From: Zeaxanthinibacter sp. PT1
Lineage (GTDB): Bacteria; Bacteroidota; Bacteroidia; Flavobacteriales; Flavobacteriaceae
Length of the DNA stretch: 64,000 bases
Assembly (NCBI RefSeq): GCF_028464225.1
Contig: NZ_JAQPCN010000007.1
Span: 1-64,000, forward strand
Direction: 5' to 3'
Position 1 is the first letter of the stretch. Each line of letters begins with the position of its first letter. The position numbers and the translations under genes are program-made. Below, piece by piece: positions 44,433-54,236 of the stretch. Below the pieces are notes generated by a model, which worked only from the letters and a program-made list of their open reading frames with translations, was not told the DNA's origin and made no database searches.

Positions 44433-45611
44433 CTAAATTTTGGAGCAACTAACAACAAGCAGCTGGTTGTCACATCCTTTGGTGAAGAAAAGATAGCGAT
44501 CACCCCCATCCTTGATCTTCATTTTTTTTCGGATTTGTTGTACACTCTCAGGGAAGTTACGGGTGGTTATGTTGGCTTTTTGGATTCCTGTTCCTTTGAG
44601 AATTTTTTTTGAATAAGGCATTACCGATTCTATTAGGAATCTTCTTCCCGGGAATTTGATCAGCTTATCGGCAGTGTAAAGGTGACTGTGTTCGTGTAGC
44701 TTCTTCAGGTTAAAACTGCTGCTAACTAATTTAAAAGCCCCGGACTTCATGATCGCGGCATTGGGTTCGTAAAGATATTTTCCGGGTTTTGCGAAAACCG
44801 GGGAGGCCGTTTGTTCATCTTCCAGGCTGAACTCCCACTCAACTTTATCACCATCCTTTAAATTTACACAGTGAATCCTGGGGATGAGGTTCTTACCGGG
44901 TTCAATTAGCCATAATATTTCTTTAACCTCGTTGTTCAGGGCAACAATATAAATACTACTAACCGACTGTAATTCGTCAATTCCTGCCCTAAGATCCAAA
45001 AGGGGAGATGTCTTGACCATGAGCCTGGCTGTACGTGCCAGTATTGCAGTTAATTGAGCCGGTACATTAGGTTCGCAATCAGAAAGCAAGAATACTTTTC
45101 CTTTAACATCTGATCGCCTTGAAGGATCCACGTAAATCAGGTCATAATACTCCTGGGTATTTTGTAGGTATTCAATACCGTCCATGCAGTGAGAAGTGAT
45201 ATTCAGCGCACCTAGTTGCTTAAAATTATGAGTTGCTATTTGGCAGAGCTCATCATCCTTTTCACAGTAATCCAGGCTTTTTATATGCCGTGCAAAATAA
45301 TAACTGTCCACGCCGAGCCCCCCGGTCAGGTCCAGGATTTTCGCGGCCTTAGTAATAGAGGCCTTGTATGCTGCTGTCTGCTCAGAAGAAGTCTGTTCAA
45401 TATTTATCTTCCCGGGATAATATATTCCCCCGGTCCTGAACCAACTAGGTAATTTTGATTGGCACTTTTGTTTAGCCGCCAGCTGTGCGATGACCTCCTT
45501 GCCGGAAACCCCCGGAAAATCGGGTGGGTTGAGAGCAAGCCTGGTGGGGTCTTCATCCAGGTGGGCAGTAATGTACTCTTGTACCTGTGTATGTAAAACA
45601 GCGAGGTTCAA
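44433..45611 (-). CDS. class I SAM-dependent methyltransferase, THUMP-like C-terminus
   Basis: 392 aa, apparently starting with TTG at 45611. A helical N-terminus (1-85) is followed by a Rossmann methyltransferase domain (ILDLTGGLGVDSYYFARHI, motif I; YDLIYVDPSRRSDVKGKVF, motif IV) and a C-terminal THUMP-like domain ending in RKKMKIKDGGDRYLFFTKG. Family members are widespread in Bacteroidota and presumed to modify RNA. No in-frame ATG is available near the start. It ends a minus-strand run of housekeeping genes. Confidence 0.85.
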   Translation of the reverse strand: MNLAVLHTQVQEYITAHLDEDPTRLALNPPDFPGVSGKEVIAQLAAKQKCQSKLPSWFRTGGIYYPGKINIEQTSSEQTAAYKASITKAAKILDLTGGLGVDSYYFARHIKSLDYCEKDDELCQIATHNFKQLGALNITSHCMDGIEYLQNTQEYYDLIYVDPSRRSDVKGKVFLLSDCEPNVPAQLTAILARTARLMVKTSPLLDLRAGIDELQSVSSIYIVALNNEVKEILWLIEPGKNLIPRIHCVNLKDGDKVEWEFSLEDEQTASPVFAKPGKYLYEPNAAIMKSGAFKLVSSSFNLKKLHEHSHLYTADKLIKFPGRRFLIESVMPYSKKILKGTGIQKANITTRNFPESVQQIRKKMKIKDGGDRYLFFTKGCDNQLLVVSCSKI

Positions 45612-45619
45612 AAGAAAAG

Positions 45620-46720
45620 TTACAGGTTATGAGTGAATTTCTTGACAATATGGTTGTCTGCCATGAACTCTTTCAGGATCACCTTTATTACCGTATAGCC
45701 GGGAACGGCTACAATCATCCCGGTAACCCCGAAAATTAAACCGGCGATAATAATCACCAGGAAAATTTCCAGGGGATGCGACTTAACGCTGTTAGAAAAT
45801 ATGAAGGGTTGCGAGAAGAAGTTATCAATTAGCTGGCCAATGGTAAGCCCAATAAGTACATAACCCGTCTTGGGAAGGATAACCGTATTGAAATCGTAAC
45901 CCAGGTTACTGGTCATGGTAAGGAATATCATGATGATACCGCCAATTATGGGTCCTATATAGGGGATAATATTGAACAGTGCACATAGGAAAGCGATCAC
46001 GATAGCATTTTCTATGCCAACGAGAAGTAGAACAATGGTATAGATTACAAAAAGGATAAACAGCTGTAGCAACAAGCCGACAAAATACCGTGAAAGTAAA
46101 GCCTTTATGCTGTCTATAGACTTAACCACCTTGGTCTTACTGCCTTCGGGAACAAATACAAGAATACCATTCTGGAACAGCTTGCTATCCTTTAAAAAGA
46201 AAAAGGAGATAAAGAGTACTGAGAACAGTCCAATACTAAAGCTGCTAAGAATATCGAGAAATGAATTGAGGAAATTAGGAATGAATTCAACATTGAGCCC
46301 CTGTAATACATTATTTTCCAGCTTAGAATCCTTGATCAGTTCATTGACCGTTTCAGGGCTGGCCCCAAAAAGGAATGTAAATTCCCGGTATATGGCGTTC
46401 AGACTTTGTTGAAGATCTTCGATATTCAATAAAGAGAGATTCTTTCCCTGTTCAGTGATCAAAGGGACAAAAAGCGCGATTATACCCCCGATCATGAGAA
46501 GCATTAACAACATGGTTACTGCGACCGCAACGGTATTTGGAAAACGCAATCTCCTGCGCAGGGTAAGCACCACCGGTCTCCCGATCAGGGCCAGTACCAC
46601 TGCGATAGCTACATAAGCGATCACGGAGCTGATAAGGTATAGAAAATGGAAAAAAAGATATATGCCAACAAGTATGGCTACAGCCCTGACAATTCCCGTG
46701 GTGATGTCTTTAGAAGTCAT
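45620..46720 (-). CDS. AI-2E family permease
   Basis: 366 aa from the ATG at 46720. A longer in-frame extension would overlap the DUF4159 gene and has no membrane character. About 7-8 TM helices with the family blocks YIVIAVVLALIGRPVV-type (first pair), the central ERGKNLSLLNIEDLQQSLN-like soluble loop, LLLQLFILFVIYTIVLLLVG, FNIIPYIGPIIGGIIMIFL and LEIFLVIIIAGLIFGVTGMI near the end. Relatives export AI-2 or act as Na+/H+ antiporters; the role here is unknown. The start lies 1 bp after the DUF4159 stop. Confidence 0.88.
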   Translation of the reverse strand: MTSKDITTGIVRAVAILVGIYLFFHFLYLISSVIAYVAIAVVLALIGRPVVLTLRRRLRFPNTVAVAVTMLLMLLMIGGIIALFVPLITEQGKNLSLLNIEDLQQSLNAIYREFTFLFGASPETVNELIKDSKLENNVLQGLNVEFIPNFLNSFLDILSSFSIGLFSVLFISFFFLKDSKLFQNGILVFVPEGSKTKVVKSIDSIKALLSRYFVGLLLQLFILFVIYTIVLLLVGIENAIVIAFLCALFNIIPYIGPIIGGIIMIFLTMTSNLGYDFNTVILPKTGYVLIGLTIGQLIDNFFSQPFIFSNSVKSHPLEIFLVIIIAGLIFGVTGMIVAVPGYTVIKVILKEFMADNHIVKKFTHNL

Positions 46721-46721
46721 A

Positions 46722-47363
46722 TTAGTTCTTAAAAGCGTATTGAATAATATTAGCTCCCATCTGCAAGGCTTTTGTCCTAATGTTTTCGGGATCGTTGTGT
46801 ACCGCCTGGTCTTCCCAACCATCGCCCAGATCTGTTTCAAAAGTGAATAACACCATTAAGCGGTCTTCATCAAAAATTCCAAAGGCTTGTGGTCGCTTGC
46901 TATCGTGTTCATGGATTTTGGGCATCCCATTTGGAAATTTATATGCCTGGTCAAAGATGGGGTGATCTGCACCCAATTCTGTCAATTCCCTGTCCGGAAA
47001 AATTTTCACCAGTTCTTTTCGTAAATACGGCTCCATCCCATAATTGTCATCAATATGTAGAAACCCTCCGGATAGCAGGTATGTTCTGAGGTTCTCAGCT
47101 TCAGCCTGGGAGAAGAACACATTGCCGTGGCCTGTCATGTGAATCCATGGGTAGGAATATATTTCAGGACTACCAACCTCTACAGTCCTGGGTTTAGGTG
47201 CAATCGTGGTGCCTATGTTGCTGTTGCAAAATTCGATAAGGTTTAGCAGGGCAGTAGGGTTTGCATACCAATCACCGCCACCATTGTATTTAAGGATGGC
47301 TATTTCTTGTGCAATGCCGGCTGAGCAAAAAAGAAATAATGATAGGGTTAAGATGATCCTCAT
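46722..47363 (-). CDS. DUF4159 domain-containing protein
   Basis: 213 aa with a signal peptide (to about residue 19, CSAGIAQE). The single domain has GGGDWYANPTALLNLIEFCN, IYSYPWIHMTGHGNVFFS, GGFLHIDDNYG, and HPIFDQAYKFPNGMPKIHEH, all typical of DUF4159, which has a ThuA/glutamine-amidotransferase-like fold. Function unknown. It is in a compact minus-strand run with the AI-2E permease and near rsmE. Confidence 0.88.
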   Translation of the reverse strand: MRIILTLSLFLFCSAGIAQEIAILKYNGGGDWYANPTALLNLIEFCNSNIGTTIAPKPRTVEVGSPEIYSYPWIHMTGHGNVFFSQAEAENLRTYLLSGGFLHIDDNYGMEPYLRKELVKIFPDRELTELGADHPIFDQAYKFPNGMPKIHEHDSKRPQAFGIFDEDRLMVLFTFETDLGDGWEDQAVHNDPENIRTKALQMGANIIQYAFKN

Positions 47364-47448
47364 TTTTCGGTAATCGTATTATCAAATGTAATCATTCTCA
47401 GGAGTATTGAAGGGCCGAGTCCTGAGAATAAGTTGGCATCCGTTACTT

Positions 47449-48156
47449 CTAAATAGTATTGGCCAAGGTAACCGTGGTACAGCCTACAATTGCAGCAGTT
47501 TCAGTGCGCAGTCGTGAGTCGCCCAAGGAAACCGGTATAAAATGCTCCTGGTATGCCTTTTTGATCTCTGTGGAGGTGAAATCGCCTTCCGGGCCTATTA
47601 GTAAAGTTATATTGGTATCAGGGGCGATCCGCCGTTTCATATCCATCTTCTCGTCATCCTCACAATGAGCGATAAAAAGAAGTCCCTGGTGTTCATTTTT
47701 AATAAATTCTTCAAAAGTAGTCGGTTCATTCAATTTTGGGAGGTATGTTCTCAGGCTCTGCTTCATCGCGGTCTGAATTACTTTCTCCATCCTTTCGGTT
47801 TTAATCGTAGTCCTTTCAGAACGCTCACAGATCAGGGGGGTAATTTCATCAACACCTATCTCTGTCACTTTTTCAAGGAACCATTCGTACCGGCTATTAT
47901 TTTTGGTTGGCGCAACAGCCAGGTGTAATCGGTATCGTTTTGGATATTTTTTCTTGGCATCAAGAACTTTTACCCTGCATTTATTATGGTCTGCAACTTC
48001 TATACTCGCCGTAAATAAATAGCCCTTTCCATTGGTGATATATAAAGTGTCTCCTTCTTTTTTGCGAAGTACTTTGACAATGTGTTTACTCTCTTCGCGA
48101 TCAAATTGAAATTCCTCATTTCCTTCGCTGAGATCGGGATTATAAAATAACTGCAT
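47449..48156 (-). CDS. rsmE: 16S rRNA (uracil-1498-N3)-methyltransferase
   Basis: 235 aa. PUA-like N-terminus (MQLFYNPDLSEGNEEFQFDR) and SPOUT knot domain with ERSERTTIKTERMEKVIQTA (about 112-131), LLIGPEGDFTSTEI (SAM-binding loop) and the C-terminal LGDSRLRTETAAI. Length and all motifs match RsmE, which methylates U1498 of 16S rRNA at the decoding site. It sits between DUF4159 and a TfoX-like gene in a flavobacterial housekeeping cluster. Confidence 0.95.
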   Translation of the reverse strand: MQLFYNPDLSEGNEEFQFDREESKHIVKVLRKKEGDTLYITNGKGYLFTASIEVADHNKCRVKVLDAKKKYPKRYRLHLAVAPTKNNSRYEWFLEKVTEIGVDEITPLICERSERTTIKTERMEKVIQTAMKQSLRTYLPKLNEPTTFEEFIKNEHQGLLFIAHCEDDEKMDMKRRIAPDTNITLLIGPEGDFTSTEIKKAYQEHFIPVSLGDSRLRTETAAIVGCTTVTLANTI

Positions 48157-48165
48157 AATGCTTTT

Positions 48166-48519
48166 CTAATTTTGAACTTCATTAAGTTTGCTACGGGCAT
48201 GTTCCAGTCCGAGCTCGACGAAACGATGTAATTCTGATTCATTTTCAATGCCGCCGGGAGCTACGAATATAAATTCTTTCATCGGTTTGGAGGTAAAATC
48301 CATGGCTCTTATATAAGTCTCCTCCAGGATACCTGGCATTTTTTCCGGCACAACGCGGACCATGAGATCCTTCTTCACCACTCCAACCGTCATTTTACCC
48401 TTGTAGAGAAAGGCCACACCCCCGAACATATTTTTTACCTTGAAATGCCGGGAGACCGAATCCGGGAAAATCTCCAGTATGGCGATTATCCGTTTATAAA
48501 GTAATTCGTCATAAGCCAT
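48166..48519 (-). CDS. TfoX/Sxy N-terminal-domain protein
   Basis: 117 aa with the TfoX N-terminal fold only: DELLYKRIIAILEIFPDSVS, FKVKNMFGGVAFLYKGKMTV (the MFGG motif), and a C-terminal helix. Full-length Sxy/TfoX activates competence in gammaproteobacteria, but short single-domain forms are common in Bacteroidota and their role is unknown. It lies 9 bp upstream of rsmE. Confidence 0.85.
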   Translation of the reverse strand: MAYDELLYKRIIAILEIFPDSVSRHFKVKNMFGGVAFLYKGKMTVGVVKKDLMVRVVPEKMPGILEETYIRAMDFTSKPMKEFIFVAPGGIENESELHRFVELGLEHARSKLNEVQN

Positions 48520-48543
48520 TTTTCCATAAATTAATTCAACTGA

Positions 48544-49572
48544 TCAAGACCCCAGGGAGAACCGTGCTTTGGGACTGACGCCCTGGTCCGTAAAGGATCC
48601 TTGCTTAAATTTTAAATAACCCACAATGCCGATCATTGCGGCGTTATCCGTGCAGTATTCAAACTTGGGAATATAGGTTTCCCACCCTGATTTTTTCCGG
48701 GCTTCGGCAAGTGCCGTCCTGATGCCCGAATTCGCCGATACTCCACCACCTATAGCTACCTTTTTTATCCCTGTTTGTTTGACAGCAAGACGCAATTTAT
48801 CCATCAGGATATTGATGATAGTATGCTGGATAGAAGCACAGATGTCATCCAGGTTTTCCTGAATAAAGTCAGGATTATTGGCCGTTTCTTTCTGTATAAA
48901 GTACAGGATGCTGGTTTTCAGCCCGCTAAAGCTGAAATTAAGACCATCTACCTTGGGTTTGGGAAATTTAAAGGCTTTTGGATTCCCTTTCTTGGCGTGG
49001 GCATCGATAAGAGGCCCCCCTGGGTAGGGTAGGCCCAAAAGCTTTGCACTTTTATCAAAAGCCTCACCCACGGCATCGTCTAAGGTCTCCCCGAGGATCT
49101 CCATATCAAAATAATTATTCACTTTTACGATCTGGGTATGTCCCCCGCTTATTGTCATTGCAAGAAATGGAAAACCTGGCATGTTCTGTTCTTCATCCTC
49201 AATAAAGTGCGCTAGAATATGGGCTTCCATATGATTTACATCGATTAATGGAATTCCTAATCCTTGCGCCAGCGACTTGGCAAATGAGGTTCCGACAAGT
49301 AATGAACCCATAAGTCCCGGACCGCGTGTAAAAGCTATGGCAGATAACTGTTTTTTATCGATATTTGCTTTGGCCAAGGCACGGTCTACCACCGGTACAA
49401 TATTCTGTTGGTGTGCCCTTGAGGCTAGTTCCGGTACAACACCACCGTATTCCTCATGAATTTTCTGCGTGGCCACCACATTGCTGAGTTTCCTGTTATT
49501 GCATAAAACGGCTGCCGAGGTATCGTCACAGGAAGATTCAATGGCAAGAATATAAGTATTGGAATTTTCCAC
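48544..49572 (-). CDS. tsaD: tRNA N6-adenosine threonylcarbamoyltransferase
   Basis: 342 aa if translation begins at the GTG at 49572 (MENSNTYILAIESSCDDTSA). An in-frame extension upstream would add 33 hydrophobic residues and run into the promoter region of tamB, so I reject it. The kinase-like fold shows LAIESSCDD, the metal-binding NHMEAHILAH, TISGGHTQIV, GEAFDKSAKLLGLPYPGGP, and KVAIGGGVSANSGIR. It transfers threonylcarbamoyl to A37 of ANN-decoding tRNAs. It is divergent from tamB, which is common in Bacteroidota. Confidence 0.94.
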   Translation of the reverse strand: MENSNTYILAIESSCDDTSAAVLCNNRKLSNVVATQKIHEEYGGVVPELASRAHQQNIVPVVDRALAKANIDKKQLSAIAFTRGPGLMGSLLVGTSFAKSLAQGLGIPLIDVNHMEAHILAHFIEDEEQNMPGFPFLAMTISGGHTQIVKVNNYFDMEILGETLDDAVGEAFDKSAKLLGLPYPGGPLIDAHAKKGNPKAFKFPKPKVDGLNFSFSGLKTSILYFIQKETANNPDFIQENLDDICASIQHTIINILMDKLRLAVKQTGIKKVAIGGGVSANSGIRTALAEARKKSGWETYIPKFEYCTDNAAMIGIVGYLKFKQGSFTDQGVSPKARFSLGS

Positions 49573-49639
49573 GTATTTGGAATAAAAATTGGTGTACAAA
49601 GGTAAAACATAAAGCACTATCAGAAAACTAGGTAAAATA

Positions 49640-52600
49640 TTGTTGAGGACCATACTGGTGCTTTTACTCATCTGTGTTCTGGGTACACTTATCCTATCCC
49701 TTCCTTTTGTTCAGACCAGATTGGCCAAATACGCTACGGATTCTATTAACGGGCAGTACGATACTAACATCAGCATAGACAAACTGAAACTCTCTTTGCT
49801 CAGCTGGGATACTACACTTAAAGGGGTTTATATAGAGGATTACCGGAAGGATACACTTTTTTATATCCGTGATATTTCCACCTCGGTCCTTCACATGGGG
49901 AACCTGGTCAAAGGACGACTGGAATTTGGCGATATAGAAATGAATGGTCTTAACTTTAAATTGAAGACCTATGAAGGGGAGACCAATACCAATCTGAATG
50001 TATTCATTGAAAAACTGGATGATAAACAACCCAGGCCACCCGGCACCCCTCCATTCTTTTTTTCTACCGGGCTGGTGGAGATCAATAATAGCAAATTCAG
50101 GCTTCTCGATGAAAACCTGGAACGCGAACAGATCCTTTATTTCCGAAACCTGAATATCAGGGCGAACGACTTTGTGATTGTAGGGCCGAAGGTACAGGCC
50201 GATATTAGCGATATGTCATTCCAAAGTACCCGGGAACTGCAGGTGCAACAACTGGCAACAGAATTCCAGTATACCAAAGAGCAGATGCGGTTTGATTCAC
50301 TTCACCTGGAGACCGGGGAGAGTACCTTAAATGGTAAGCTGGTATTTAATTACCAACGTGAAGATTTTAAAGACTTCATGAACAAGGTTCAATTAGAGGC
50401 AGAGTTCGTGGAATCTACGGTTGCATTTGACGAGATCAATAAACTATATGACCAATTTGGTAAGAAAAAGACGGTGACCTTTTCCTCCCAACTCAGTGGA
50501 ACGCTGAATGATCTCACGGTAAATGACCTGTTCCTGAATTCTGACAACACGGGAATTCGTGGGGACTTCAACTTTAAAAACCTTTTTATTAAAGACGAAC
50601 CATTTGTTTTAAGAGCAGATATCAGGAATATAACTACCAGTTATTACCAGTTGAGGGCGCTTTTACCAAACATTCTCGGGACATCACTTCCTTCGTCTTT
50701 TCAGAACCTCGGGCAATTCACTATCCGGGGAGATGCTACGATTACGGAGTCTTCTATCGATTCCAGGGTAAACCTGACTACGGCCATCGGCGATAGTTAT
50801 GCAGATCTAAACCTCACCAGTATAAATAACATAGATAACGCCACATACGAAGGCTTCATTTCTTTAATGAATTTTGACCTGGGCGCATTCCTGGAAGATC
50901 CAAAGCTAGGGACCGCCTCTATGGACTTGAACGTTGAAGGGCAGGGATTTGTGGCAAAAACTCTGAATACAGAGATCATAGGAGAAGTTTACCATATTAA
51001 CTTTAATAAATACAAATACGAAAACGTCAATGTGTCCGGTATTCTCAAGGATCAGCTTTTTGACGGTTCATTGGTTGCCAGTGATCCTAACCTGGATATG
51101 AGCTTCACCGGTCTGGCGGATTTTGGCAGTGATGTCAATACCTTCAATTTCAGAGCAGATGTGAAATATGCAGATTTCAGAAAACTCAATTTTATCAATG
51201 ACAGTGTTTCTGTTTTTAAGGGGAATGTAAATATGGACATCAAGGGAAGCGACCTGGATAACATTGTCGGTGAGGTGAAATTCACGGAGACGAGTTATCA
51301 GAACGTGAACGACACCTATTATTTTGACGATTTCCAGGTAACTTCTTCCTTTGGACAAGATTCGCTCCGCACCATCGATATTAATTCTCCCGATATTATT
51401 ACCGGGTATATGCGCGGTAATTTTAAGGTGAATGAACTCGGAAAGCTGGTGCAGAACTCCATAGGAAGCATTTATACCAACTACCGGCCATACAAAATAT
51501 CTGAAGGTCAGAAACTGGCCTTTAATTTCAATATTTACAATAAAATTGTTGAGGTATTCTTTCCTGAGGTAGAGTTTGGCCCCAATACTTTTATCAGGGG
51601 TAATATCATCGCTGACGAGGGGGATTTTAAACTTAATTTTAAATCGCCATCTATCAAAGCTTTTGGGAACGAGTTGGATAGTATTGATGTGAAAATTGAC
51701 AATAAGAACCCGCTTTTCAACACCTTTGTTTCTGTAGCGGATGTAATGACACCCTATTACAATGCAAGAAACTTTAACCTGATCAATACCACCCTGAAAG
51801 ACACACTTTTCTTCAGGACCGAATTCAAGGGTGGTAGCGAATACAATGACAGCTATAATCTTAATTTCTACCACACTTTTAATGCGGAGAAAAAATCGGT
51901 TATAGGTCTTAAACGCTCGGAAGTAAGTTTTAAAAATCACACATGGGTCCTGAATAAGGATGGGAACCAGCAGAACAAAGTAATTCTCAACCGGACCTTG
52001 GATAGTATCCGTATCGAGGAGATCGTTATGAATAATAACGAAGAACAGATCAAGTTAAAAGGTGAAATTGCTGATTCGACCTACAAAGACCTTGAGATGG
52101 AATTCAGGCTTGTATCCCTTGGGAAGATTACCCCGACCCTGGACAGTCTTGACCTGGAAGGAGAGATCACAGGAAACCTGAATATCCTTCAAAAAGACAA
52201 TATATACTTGCCTTCCAGTAATCTTAAGATCTCGGATTTCGGCGTTAATAGTATTAGACTCGGAGATATGAGTATCGGGATAGTCGGAAACAGGGACCTC
52301 ACCGATTTTGTGGTGAATACCCAGATTACTCAAAACGGGATCGAAAAATTCAGTGTAATCGGAAATATCCTGAACCAGGGTGAGATCCCGGAGGCCTCCT
52401 TATTGGTGAACTTCAGGGATTTTCAATTAGAACCCTTCAGTCCTTTAGGGGAGGGTGTGATCACTAACATCAGGGGAAGTCTCAACGGAAGTGCCCAGGT
52501 TGCCGGACGTTTAGACAACCCGGACATCAGTGGATTGTTAAACCTGAACGACGCCGGGATCGCCATACCCTATCTGAATGTGGACTACGATTTTGGACCT

Positions 52601-54085
52601 AACTCCACAGTGCGATTATTCAACCAGTCTTTCGATTTCCAGAATGTAAAACTTACAGATATTGCACATCAGACCAATGCTATCCTGGATGGTACGATCA
52701 CTCATGATTTCTGGGGAGATTGGGAATTGGATTTTGATGTGGATACTGAAGGAGACCGATTTTTGATCCTTAACACGGATTTTGAAGAAGAGGTCTTGTA
52801 TTACGGTACCGGGTTTGTAAACGGTACCGGTGCCATATTTGGCCCGACCAGGGCTTTGAATATCACTTTTGATGGTGCTACAGCACGGGGTAGTTCATTA
52901 AAGATCCCGATCAGTGATGTGGCTTCTGTCGGGGATTATTCTTTTATAAATTTCATTGAAAAGGGCGCAATAGAGGTCGAAGAATCTGAGCGTATTTTAA
53001 AGGAGTACCAGGGACTGGAAATGGAGTTTGACCTGGTGGTTACCCCTGATGCAGAGGTAGAGATCATTGTTGATCCTAAAACCGGGAGCTCACTTAAAGG
53101 TACCGGGGAGGGTATCCTGTTGATACAGATCAACACCAATGGCAAGTTTAATATGTATGGCGACTTCGTGGCAGTAAGCGGGCGCTATAATTATAAATTC
53201 GGGGGGGTGATCGATAAGACCTTTATGGTACAGCCCGGAGGTACTATATCCTGGACAGGCGATCCCTTAGGTGCCCAACTGCAGATGGAAGCGGTGTATT
53301 CCTTAAATGCTAACCCGGCTCCACTTCTCGATAATTCGGGTTATTCCAGGCGAATCCCTACCGAAGTTGTGGTGCAGCTTACCGGAGAATTAGAGCAGCC
53401 GACGATCGACTTTAATATTGATTTCCCGGGAACGAGCTCTATTGTGAAGTCAGAGTTACAGTATCGATTACAGGATCCTACGGTAGAAGAACGCAATGCT
53501 ATTTTCTTACTGGCACAGGGAACCTTTGTCAATGATAATTCAGGTTTAAGCGGGCAGGCTGTGATCGGGAATGCTATACAGACAGCTTCCGGGCTTTTGA
53601 ATTCTGTTTTAAGCGGCAGTAACGATAAGTTTGATTTCGGGGTGTCTTATGAACAGGGTTACCTGGATCCAAACGATGTGCAGACTGAAGACAGGATCGG
53701 GGTCACCGTTTCTACCCAAATCAGTGATAGGGTTTTGTTCAACGGACGCTTCGGTGTACCGGTAGGGGGAGTGACCGAAACCGTTGTGGCCGGGGATGTG
53801 GAGGTACAGGTGTTGCTGAATGAACAAGGCACCCTTAGAGCTAAGATATTTAACAGGGAAAACGAGATTCGCCAGTTCCTTGCGGATGACCAGGGGTATA
53901 CACAAGGAGTTGGTCTGTCATACGAGGTGGATTTTAACAGTTTTAGAGCGCTGCTCCGTAAGGTCCTGGGGAAAAACAGTGCCCCCAGGCTCGATGTAAA
54001 GCCAGATAGCGATACCCCTTCTACAGTCATGGGGCGTGATAGCCTGATCAGGGTCTATCCAAAGCAAAAAACCCGATTACCCTAA
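49640..54085 (+). CDS. tamB: TamB-type translocation and assembly module protein
   Basis: 1481 aa counted from a TTG at 49640 (MLRTILVLLLICVLGTLILS). A single N-terminal TM/signal anchor leads to a long repetitive beta-rich taco-fold domain (about 30-1180) and the conserved C-terminal DUF490 region (about 1185-1450; VSGRYNYKFGGVIDKTFMVQ, ELEQPTIDFNIDFPGTSS, NAIFLLAQGTF, FDFGVSYEQGYLD). It spans the periplasm and serves outer-membrane protein insertion or lipid transport. No ATG fits: a TAA lies 27 bp upstream in frame. A TTG start or a sequence error that removed an upstream ATG both remain possible. Confidence 0.9.
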   Translation: MLRTILVLLLICVLGTLILSLPFVQTRLAKYATDSINGQYDTNISIDKLKLSLLSWDTTLKGVYIEDYRKDTLFYIRDISTSVLHMGNLVKGRLEFGDIEMNGLNFKLKTYEGETNTNLNVFIEKLDDKQPRPPGTPPFFFSTGLVEINNSKFRLLDENLEREQILYFRNLNIRANDFVIVGPKVQADISDMSFQSTRELQVQQLATEFQYTKEQMRFDSLHLETGESTLNGKLVFNYQREDFKDFMNKVQLEAEFVESTVAFDEINKLYDQFGKKKTVTFSSQLSGTLNDLTVNDLFLNSDNTGIRGDFNFKNLFIKDEPFVLRADIRNITTSYYQLRALLPNILGTSLPSSFQNLGQFTIRGDATITESSIDSRVNLTTAIGDSYADLNLTSINNIDNATYEGFISLMNFDLGAFLEDPKLGTASMDLNVEGQGFVAKTLNTEIIGEVYHINFNKYKYENVNVSGILKDQLFDGSLVASDPNLDMSFTGLADFGSDVNTFNFRADVKYADFRKLNFINDSVSVFKGNVNMDIKGSDLDNIVGEVKFTETSYQNVNDTYYFDDFQVTSSFGQDSLRTIDINSPDIITGYMRGNFKVNELGKLVQNSIGSIYTNYRPYKISEGQKLAFNFNIYNKIVEVFFPEVEFGPNTFIRGNIIADEGDFKLNFKSPSIKAFGNELDSIDVKIDNKNPLFNTFVSVADVMTPYYNARNFNLINTTLKDTLFFRTEFKGGSEYNDSYNLNFYHTFNAEKKSVIGLKRSEVSFKNHTWVLNKDGNQQNKVILNRTLDSIRIEEIVMNNNEEQIKLKGEIADSTYKDLEMEFRLVSLGKITPTLDSLDLEGEITGNLNILQKDNIYLPSSNLKISDFGVNSIRLGDMSIGIVGNRDLTDFVVNTQITQNGIEKFSVIGNILNQGEIPEASLLVNFRDFQLEPFSPLGEGVITNIRGSLNGSAQVAGRLDNPDISGLLNLNDAGIAIPYLNVDYDFGPNSTVRLFNQSFDFQNVKLTDIAHQTNAILDGTITHDFWGDWELDFDVDTEGDRFLILNTDFEEEVLYYGTGFVNGTGAIFGPTRALNITFDGATARGSSLKIPISDVASVGDYSFINFIEKGAIEVEESERILKEYQGLEMEFDLVVTPDAEVEIIVDPKTGSSLKGTGEGILLIQINTNGKFNMYGDFVAVSGRYNYKFGGVIDKTFMVQPGGTISWTGDPLGAQLQMEAVYSLNANPAPLLDNSGYSRRIPTEVVVQLTGELEQPTIDFNIDFPGTSSIVKSELQYRLQDPTVEERNAIFLLAQGTFVNDNSGLSGQAVIGNAIQTASGLLNSVLSGSNDKFDFGVSYEQGYLDPNDVQTEDRIGVTVSTQISDRVLFNGRFGVPVGGVTETVVAGDVEVQVLLNEQGTLRAKIFNRENEIRQFLADDQGYTQGVGLSYEVDFNSFRALLRKVLGKNSAPRLDVKPDSDTPSTVMGRDSLIRVYPKQKTRLP

Positions 54086-54139
54086 GCATTGTTAATTTTA
54101 GGATTGTTGCATTTTTCACAACCTTAAGGAAAATTTATT

Positions 54140-54157
54140 AACGATAACGTTATCGTT
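54140..54157. promoter_or_regulatory. 18-bp perfect palindrome, LacI-type operator upstream of pfkA
   Basis: AACGATAACGTTATCGTT is self-complementary with a central CG, the layout of LacI/GalR-family operators. It lies 80 bp before the pfkA ATG. A -7-like CAACTTTG (54161-54168; 7 of 8 to TAnnTTTG) starts 3 bp after it, so a bound repressor would block the promoter. No LacI gene is present in the window. Confidence 0.6.
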
Positions 54158-54236
54158 TACCAACTTTGCCTTAAATAGAGAAGGAAATCAGTGCTTTTTG
54201 GTAGAAGTTTCTTAAATTCGCAGTTCGATTTTTTTT

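Noticed and set aside
46721-46840. 40-residue N-terminal extension of the AI-2E permease
   Set aside because: It overlaps the end of the DUF4159 gene and has no membrane-protein character.
49573-49671. 33-residue N-terminal extension of TsaD
   Set aside because: It is hydrophobic, unlike the family, and would overlap the tamB start; GTG at 49572 gives the expected protein length.
51068-51940. 290-aa antisense frame within tamB
   Set aside because: It mirrors the coding strand, has no recognisable motif and lacks its own promoter or spacing.
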